This document shows, one piece after another, positions 31,621 through 36,620 of a DNA stretch of 36,620 nt (positions are counted from its first letter, which is position 1; the number at the start of each line of letters is the position of its first letter). Source of the DNA: an uncultured Clostridia bacterium (lineage in GTDB: Bacteria; Bacillota; Clostridia; Lachnospirales; Anaerotignaceae); contig CAJTZO010000025.1 of assembly GCA_910583755.1 (NCBI GenBank), forward strand, positions 1-36,620, read 5' to 3'. The translations under genes and the position numbers were made by a program. The notes under the pieces were generated by a model. The model saw nothing but the letters and a program-made list of their open reading frames with translations, did no database searches and was not told the DNA's origin.

Positions 31621-32469
31621 ATGAAGATAGGCTATCTTGGACCAGATGGTACGTTTAGTCAGCAGGCAGTGCTGCTATATCAAAATACACTAACACAGGA
31701 TAGTGTATTATTACAATATAATAATATCGCTGCGGCATTAGAGGGTGTCATTAAAGATGAAATTGAAGAATGTGTTGTACCTTTAGAAAATTCCATTGAA
31801 GGAACTGTAACAAGTACCATAGATTTACTAATATTTACGCCGGAATTATATATTAAAGGAGAAGTTATTATTCCTGTTTGGGAAGATTTTTTAGTAAAGC
31901 AAAGTTATAAAGGAGAACCCATTACAAAAATACTTTCTCATCCACAGGCATTGAGCCAGTGTACAAACTTTTTAAGAAAGCATTTTCCAGATGTTTTGCT
32001 ACAAGCAACAAATTCGACAGCGGAAGCAGCAAAAATAGTAGCAGAAAGTACAGAAGTAATCGCAAGTCTTTCTCCAAAACAATCCGCAGAGGTTTACCAT
32101 TTAAAAGCGCTTTATGAAGGGGTACAAGATGATAACCAAAATAAAACAAGATTTGTGATAGTGTCCAAACAAAAGCCAAAACAACAGGCAAAAGGGAAAA
32201 AAACATCCATTGTGTTTGCTACAGGACATAAACCAGGTGATTTATACCGTGTATTGGATATTATTTCTATATGGGATATTAATATGACAAAAATAGAATC
32301 ACGACCTATGAAGCATCATTTAGGAACATATATCTTTTTTGTCGATTTAGAAACAGAGATACAAGAAGATTTAGATGCAGCACTGAAAATGATAGCAAGA
32401 AAAACAACTTACTTTAAATTTTTAGGTTCTTATCCAGTACTTCCTGATGGAAAAAAGGGGGAGGCGTAA
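31621..32469 (+). CDS. pheA: Prephenate dehydratase
   Basis: 282 residues. Converts prephenate to phenylpyruvate in phenylalanine synthesis; a monofunctional enzyme without a chorismate mutase domain. The catalytic domain opens with IGYLGPDGTFSQQA and contains the essential TRF motif (176-178) in NKTRFVIVSK. The C-terminal ACT domain (about 193-275) has the Phe-binding ESRPMKHHLGTYIFFVD motif, so feedback inhibition by phenylalanine is expected. AGGAGG precedes the ATG. It leads the plus-strand series MazG-like, gdpP, rplI, dnaB. Confidence 0.96.
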   Translation: MKIGYLGPDGTFSQQAVLLYQNTLTQDSVLLQYNNIAAALEGVIKDEIEECVVPLENSIEGTVTSTIDLLIFTPELYIKGEVIIPVWEDFLVKQSYKGEPITKILSHPQALSQCTNFLRKHFPDVLLQATNSTAEAAKIVAESTEVIASLSPKQSAEVYHLKALYEGVQDDNQNKTRFVIVSKQKPKQQAKGKKTSIVFATGHKPGDLYRVLDIISIWDINMTKIESRPMKHHLGTYIFFVDLETEIQEDLDAALKMIARKTTYFKFLGSYPVLPDGKKGEA

Positions 32470-32470
32470 A

Positions 32471-32770
32471 ATGGAAATTGCAAAAAATATTAAAATGATA
32501 GATAATCTGCAATGTCAGTTATTAAGCCTTGTATCACAGTTATTTTTATCCATGCAGGATAGTAACACTAGTACAGCAGAACGAGCAGAAATATTAGCAA
32601 ATATAGAGGTTATTTTATATTTGCTATCGGATAAATTAGGAGTTTCTTCTAAAACATTAGACCAAAAAGCAATTAGTCGCATCAAAGTTGGTCTACTGAA
32701 AGAATATAATAGTGAGGAATGGAAGGCTTCTCTTTTGGGGATACTTCATCACCTGGATAACAGGAAGTAA
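32471..32770 (+). CDS. MazG-like family protein
   Basis: 99 residues, one base after the pheA stop, with a GGGGGAGG RBS inside pheA. The all-helical sequence (IAKNIKMIDNLQCQLLSLVSQLFLSM...AEILANIEVILYLLSDKLGVSSKTLDQKAISRIKVGLLKE) follows the clostridial MazG-like family (PF12643 type), usually found just upstream of gdpP or rplI. True MazG proteins hydrolyse nucleoside triphosphates with an ExxE/EExxD metal site; a full version of that motif is not evident here, so activity is uncertain. An in-frame upstream start at 32447 overlaps pheA and is not preferred. Confidence 0.75.
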   Translation: MEIAKNIKMIDNLQCQLLSLVSQLFLSMQDSNTSTAERAEILANIEVILYLLSDKLGVSSKTLDQKAISRIKVGLLKEYNSEEWKASLLGILHHLDNRK

Positions 32771-32806
32771 TATAAAAAACACATTCTGCTATAGGGGGGA
32801 GTATAG

Positions 32807-34711
32807 ATGAAAAATAAAAAGTGGAGAAATGCACTAAGTGTAGTTTGTTTGTTACTTGCTGTTGGTGTATCTATGATAGACATAAAATATAATACTAATA
32901 TTTTGATTCTTATTGCACTACTATATTGTATTATAATAGGAATCCTTTTGTTTGCCGAAAAAGATGTAAAAATAGAAAGTAAAAAAGAAAATGACATAAT
33001 ATTACCAATACAGTTACCTTTACCTTATGCTATCATTGATAAACAAAAAAAGTTGCTTTCTTATAATACTTTATTTGAAGAAATGATAAAAGGAAATCAA
33101 AAATCATTCCGAAAATTATTTCCAGAATACGATATTCAAAAAGCAAAACAGTTGATACACTTTAAAAACAAAACATTTGATGTGTATACTTCCTGTGAAT
33201 CTGACAATAGGATACTTTGTTTTGCAGAAACAACAGAATATCAAAATCTGGAGGAAATTGTAAAAGAACAAAAAACGGTGGTTGCTCTCCTTTTTTTAGA
33301 TAATTATGAGGAAGTCATAGAATCCCTAGAAGAAATTCGCTTACCCATTTTAACAGCAGTGATTGATGGAAAATTAAATGCCTTTGCGTCCAGTATGGGT
33401 GGTATTATTCGGAAATTTGAAAAGGATAGATATATTTTGCTTTTTTCTCAAAAACAATTAGAAGGATTAAAAGAAAAAAAATTTGATATATTAACACAAA
33501 TTAGAGAAATTAGCGTAGGAGAACATATTCCAGTTACCATTAGTATGGGCATTGGAATAGAAGATAAAAATTTAGAAGCTGCTATGAAAAATGCCAAAGC
33601 TGCCGTTGCTTTAGCACTAGGCAGAGGAGGAGACCAAGTATTAATTAAAGAAGGAGAAAAATATTTATTTTATGGTGGAAAAAGCGGAGAAATGAGTCAT
33701 AACACTCGTATTAGAGCAAGGGTAAAAGCAGATGCTTTATTAGAAATGATAGGAGAAACAGACAATATTTTTGTTATGGGGCATAAAAATGCTGACTTAG
33801 ATTGTACAGGTGCTTGTATTGGTGTTTATGCGATAGCGCAGACAATGGGAAAACAATGTCATATTGTATTAGACCATGTTTCCGCAGGTATCCGAAGGCT
33901 ACATGAACGTTTGATGGAAGTAGAAGAATATAAAGACATTTTTGTAACAGAACAGGAAGTTCTTTCAAAGGTGAATGAAAACACCCTTGTTGTTGTTGTA
34001 GATACCCACAGACCCATCATGACAGCCTGTCCGCAATTATTAGAAATTTCAAAAAAAATTGTAGTATTTGACCATCATAGAAAAAGTACAGACTTTATTG
34101 ATAATGCAGTATTAATTTATCATGAACCTTATGCGTCTTCTACTTGTGAATTAATTACAGAAATGATACAATATTTTGGAGAAAAAATAAAATTGCAACC
34201 TTTACAAGCAGATGCACTTTTAGCTGGAATTACCGTAGATACTAAAAATTTTTGTGCCCAAACGGGAGCAATTACTTTTGAAGCAGCAGCATTTTTAAGA
34301 AGACATGGTGCTGATAGTGTACGTGTTCGACTGTTGTTTCAAAACGATATGGAGGCTTATCAAGCAAAAGCATCCGCTGTAAAAGATGCAAAAATGATTT
34401 ATAAGAATATGGCTTTTTCTGTTTGTCCTTCTAATATAGAAAACTCTATTTTAACTGCGGCAATGGCAGCAGATGATTTATTAAATATTATTGGTGTCAA
34501 AGCTTCTTTTGTTTGTTGTTTTTTAGATAATGTTGTTTATATTAGTGCTAGAAGTTTTGGAGAAATTAATGTACAAATCATTATGGAAAAGTTGGGAGGC
34601 GGCGGTCATATGACAATCTCTGGTGCGCAACTTGCCCATTGTACACTAGAACAAGCAGAACAAAGGCTAAAAGAAGCAATTGAAAGTTATTTTAAGGAGG
34701 AAATAAAATGA
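32807..34711 (+). CDS. gdpP: Cyclic-di-AMP phosphodiesterase GdpP
   Basis: 634 residues. Two membrane helices (about 9-25 and 30-50) are followed by a degenerate PAS-like region, a degenerate GGDEF domain (VAVALGRGGDQVLIK) and the catalytic DHH/DHHA1 module. The DHH part has MGHKNADLDCTGACIG, VVVDTHRP and VVFDHHRKS; the DHHA1 part ends with GGGGHMTISGAQL. GdpP hydrolyses c-di-AMP to pApA and so influences potassium balance, wall homeostasis and beta-lactam tolerance. A GGGGGGAG site precedes the ATG. Its end overlaps rplI by 4 nt, the standard gdpP-rplI-dnaB order. Confidence 0.95.
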   Translation: MKNKKWRNALSVVCLLLAVGVSMIDIKYNTNILILIALLYCIIIGILLFAEKDVKIESKKENDIILPIQLPLPYAIIDKQKKLLSYNTLFEEMIKGNQKSFRKLFPEYDIQKAKQLIHFKNKTFDVYTSCESDNRILCFAETTEYQNLEEIVKEQKTVVALLFLDNYEEVIESLEEIRLPILTAVIDGKLNAFASSMGGIIRKFEKDRYILLFSQKQLEGLKEKKFDILTQIREISVGEHIPVTISMGIGIEDKNLEAAMKNAKAAVALALGRGGDQVLIKEGEKYLFYGGKSGEMSHNTRIRARVKADALLEMIGETDNIFVMGHKNADLDCTGACIGVYAIAQTMGKQCHIVLDHVSAGIRRLHERLMEVEEYKDIFVTEQEVLSKVNENTLVVVVDTHRPIMTACPQLLEISKKIVVFDHHRKSTDFIDNAVLIYHEPYASSTCELITEMIQYFGEKIKLQPLQADALLAGITVDTKNFCAQTGAITFEAAAFLRRHGADSVRVRLLFQNDMEAYQAKASAVKDAKMIYKNMAFSVCPSNIENSILTAAMAADDLLNIIGVKASFVCCFLDNVVYISARSFGEINVQIIMEKLGGGGHMTISGAQLAHCTLEQAEQRLKEAIESYFKEEIK

Positions 34712-35154
34712 AAGTAATTTTGTTGGAAGATGTAAAAAGTGTTGGTAAAAAAGGTGAATTAGTAAATACCAGTGATGGTTATGCAAAAAACTTTTTGTTT
34801 CCTAAAAAGTTAGCTGTGGAAGCAACCAAGTCTAACCTAAATGATTTTGAATTAAAACAAAAAGCAGAAGCAAAAAGAAAAAAAGAAGAATTTGAGCAAG
34901 CACAGGCTATGGCAAAAGAATTGGAAAATAAAATAGTAACTGTAAAAGTAAAAACAGGAGAAAATGGAAAATTATTTGGCTCTGTTACCAATAAGGAAGT
35001 AGCAGAAGAAATTGTAAAACAAACAGGATTAGAAATTGATAAAAAGAAAGTATCCATCGGAGACCCTATTAAAATGGTAGGAGAAAGAACGGCTGTTATT
35101 AAGTTACATCCTAAAGTATCCGCAGAAATTGCCATTAAAATTGTAGAAGCATAA
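34708..35154 (+). CDS. rplI: 50S ribosomal protein bL9
   Basis: 148 residues, full length. N-terminal rRNA-binding domain KVILLEDVKSVGKKGELVNTSDGYAKNFLFPKKLAVEAT, long central helix (LNDFELKQKAEAKRKKEEFEQAQ), then the C-terminal domain (GENGKLFGSVTNKEVAEEI). The ATG lies in an ATGA overlap with gdpP, and GGAGG sits within the gdpP end. Confidence 0.98.
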   Translation: MKVILLEDVKSVGKKGELVNTSDGYAKNFLFPKKLAVEATKSNLNDFELKQKAEAKRKKEEFEQAQAMAKELENKIVTVKVKTGENGKLFGSVTNKEVAEEIVKQTGLEIDKKKVSIGDPIKMVGERTAVIKLHPKVSAEIAIKIVEA

Positions 35155-35168
35155 AAGGAGGAGTGGAG

Positions 35169-36494
35169 GTGGAGGGTAATTTTCAAAATGTGCCTCCCCA
35201 TGATGATACAGCAGAGCAAGCGGTACTAAGCTCTATGTTTTTAGATAAAGAAGCTGTTGCTGTGGCACTGGAAATATTGAGGGCAGACGACTTTTATCGT
35301 CCTGATAATAAAATGGTGTTTGAAGCAGCAGAAGAATTGTTTTTTTCTGGTGTTCCTGTGGATGTCATTACCATCAAAAATAAACTGGAAGAAAAACAAA
35401 TCTTTGAGCAGATTGGTGGTTTGCCTTTTATTATATCCATCTCTACCGCAGTAGGCAGTTCTGTTAATGTAAAACATTATGCTCGTATTGTAGAGGAAAA
35501 ATCACTTTTGCGCCGGCTGATTCAAACAGCAAGAGAAGTTTCTCAAATTAGTTATGAAGGAAAAGAAAGTGTAGCTTCCATTATGGAAAAGGCGGAAAAG
35601 GGAATCTTTGATATTATCCAAAACCGCCGCACAGAAGAATTTACCAGTATTCGGGAAATTGCCGTTGATGCTTTTAACAAAATAGAAGAAGTTTATCAAA
35701 ACAAAGGAAAGGTTACTGGTATTGCAACAGGATTTACAGATTTTGATGCAAAGACAGCAGGACTGCAAAAATCAGATTTGATACTGCTTGCTGCAAGACC
35801 TTCTATGGGAAAAACAGCGTTTGCATTAAATATTGTTCAAAACGCGGCTATCAGGGGAAATATTCCTACTGCTATTTTTTCACTAGAAATGTCAAAAGAA
35901 CAACTTGTTAACAGAATGTTATGTTCTGAAGCAATGTTAGATGCGCAAAGAATGAGAACAGGAGAATTGACAGATGAAGATTGGCCTTTATTGATTGAAG
36001 CAATGGGGCCTCTTTCACAAGCACCCATCTATATTGATGATACACCTGGTATTTCTCCTATGGATATTCGTTCCAAATGCAGAAGATTAAAATTGGAAAA
36101 AGGATTAGGATTAATTGTGATTGACTATTTGCAGTTAATGAGTGGTAATGGAAGAAATGATTCCAGACAGCAGGAAATTTCAGAAATTTCTCGCTCTTTA
36201 AAGGCGATTGCAAGAGAAATGGAAGCACCTGTCATTGCATTAAGTCAATTAAGTCGTGCTTGTGAGCAAAGGGCAGACCATAGACCCATGCTTTCTGATT
36301 TAAGGGAATCTGGCGCGATTGAACAGGATGCAGATATTGTAGCTTTTTTATATAGAGATGAATATTATTTTCCCGAAACAGAAAAGAAAAATCAAGCAGA
36401 ATTGATTATTGCAAAACAAAGAAATGGTCCAACTGGTACTGTAAATTTAACATGGATGGGACAACACACAAAATTTGGAAATTTTTTACGATGA
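35169..36494 (+). CDS. dnaB: Replicative DNA helicase DnaB
   Basis: 441 residues. Hexameric helicase that unwinds DNA at the replication fork (called DnaC in Bacillus subtilis). N-terminal primase-interacting domain (NVPPHDDTAEQAVLSSMFLD), then the RecA-like motor: Walker A ARPSMGKTAFAL, Walker B LIVIDYLQLM, ALSQLSRACEQR and the closing RNGPTGTVNLTWMGQHTKFGN. No intein. I choose GTG 35169, because AGGAGG at 35156-35161 leaves an ideal 7-nt spacer; GTG 35163 would leave one base. Last gene of the operon before a strong terminator. Confidence 0.97.
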   Translation: MEGNFQNVPPHDDTAEQAVLSSMFLDKEAVAVALEILRADDFYRPDNKMVFEAAEELFFSGVPVDVITIKNKLEEKQIFEQIGGLPFIISISTAVGSSVNVKHYARIVEEKSLLRRLIQTAREVSQISYEGKESVASIMEKAEKGIFDIIQNRRTEEFTSIREIAVDAFNKIEEVYQNKGKVTGIATGFTDFDAKTAGLQKSDLILLAARPSMGKTAFALNIVQNAAIRGNIPTAIFSLEMSKEQLVNRMLCSEAMLDAQRMRTGELTDEDWPLLIEAMGPLSQAPIYIDDTPGISPMDIRSKCRRLKLEKGLGLIVIDYLQLMSGNGRNDSRQQEISEISRSLKAIAREMEAPVIALSQLSRACEQRADHRPMLSDLRESGAIEQDADIVAFLYRDEYYFPETEKKNQAELIIAKQRNGPTGTVNLTWMGQHTKFGNFLR

Positions 36495-36527
36495 TATGTT
36501 TACAAATTTAACAAAAGTCAAAAAAAC

Positions 36528-36570
36528 GGGAGGAACTTTTTTCTGTTATAAAAAGTTCCTCCCATTTTTT
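36528..36570 (+). terminator. Terminator of the pheA-dnaB operon
   Basis: GGGAGGAACTTTTT (36528-36541) pairs perfectly with AAAAAGTTCCTCCC (36550-36563), followed by six T. 34 nt after the dnaB stop. Confidence 0.95.
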
Positions 36571-36620
36571 AGGGAGTGTAAAATAAAGTGTGTAAGTTAG
36601 AAATACAGCAAATCTAACTG

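Noticed and set aside
33240..33660. Active diguanylate cyclase (GGDEF) in GdpP
   Set aside because: The GGDEF signature is degenerate, as usual for GdpP; the catalytic part is DHH/DHHA1.
34779..35219. 146-residue minus-strand ORF opposite rplI
   Set aside because: Complete overlap with a well-supported ribosomal protein gene, no RBS and no sensible protein features.

Overview
The window is AT-rich (roughly 30% G+C by eye) with AGGAGG-type ribosome binding sites, TTGACA/TATAAT promoters and many short hairpin terminators. Together with AddB, the pheA / MazG-like / gdpP / rplI / dnaB gene order, a SpoIID-domain protein and AgrC/AgrA-type regulators, this points to a low-G+C anaerobic member of the Bacillota (Clostridia, probably Lachnospirales-like). 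The genus cannot be named from this sequence. No rRNA, tRNA, CRISPR array or complete insertion sequence was recognised.

Layout. 0.2-3.6 kb (minus): addB helicase-nuclease subunit. 3.7-4.4 kb: a small membrane protein with an FMN_bind-like domain and a small hypothetical. 4.8-7.5 kb (plus): ruvA-ruvB-queA. 7.9-8.6 kb: a PilZ-domain protein. 8.7-11.5 kb (plus): esterase, acyltransferase of the condensation/alcohol-acetyltransferase type, and a DUF6320-like zinc-ribbon membrane protein. 11.7-13.3 kb (minus): ridA-ilvA. 13.7-14.7 kb: Gfo/Idh/MocA oxidoreductase. 14.7-16.5 kb: secreted SpoIID-domain protein with a Thr-rich insert. 16.8-18.5 kb: DEAD-box RNA helicase with a DbpA-type RNA-binding tail. 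18.7-20.4 kb: marR-MATE efflux operon behind a 16-bp perfect palindrome. 20.6-23.8 kb (minus): FlxA-like coiled-coil protein, AgrC-like kinase, LytTR regulator and 8-oxoguanine DNA glycosylase. 24.2-25.8 kb: a G+C-richer zinc-ribbon/endonuclease gene broken by an in-frame stop and a frameshift. 25.9-27.9 kb: accessory small genes. 28.0-31.2 kb (minus): yhaM, two membrane-anchored halves of a Cas4-like nuclease, and rlmD, tightly overlapped. 31.6-36.5 kb (plus): pheA, MazG-like, gdpP, rplI, dnaB, ending at a strong terminator.

Most coding content is conserved housekeeping: recombination and repair (AddB, RuvAB, OGG), replication (DnaB), translation and RNA (QueA, RlmD, bL9, YhaM, DEAD-box helicase), c-di-AMP turnover (GdpP) and amino-acid metabolism (PheA, IlvA with RidA).

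Two things stand out. First, a dispersed intergenic repeat of about 200 nt occurs at least five times (window start, 4.5, 7.6, 16.7 and 26.6 kb), with a 73-nt relative at 4.4 kb. It is built as a train of up to six hairpins between short inverted ends carrying TTGACA. The two best copies are flanked by locus-specific 16-17-bp imperfect direct repeats, and a diverged copy keeps its hairpins through paired base changes. It supplies the addB stop codon and probably the -35 box of the ruvA promoter. Second, a Cas4/AddB-type iron-sulfur nuclease appears split over two adjacent genes, each with its own membrane helix, inside the yhaM-rlmD operon.
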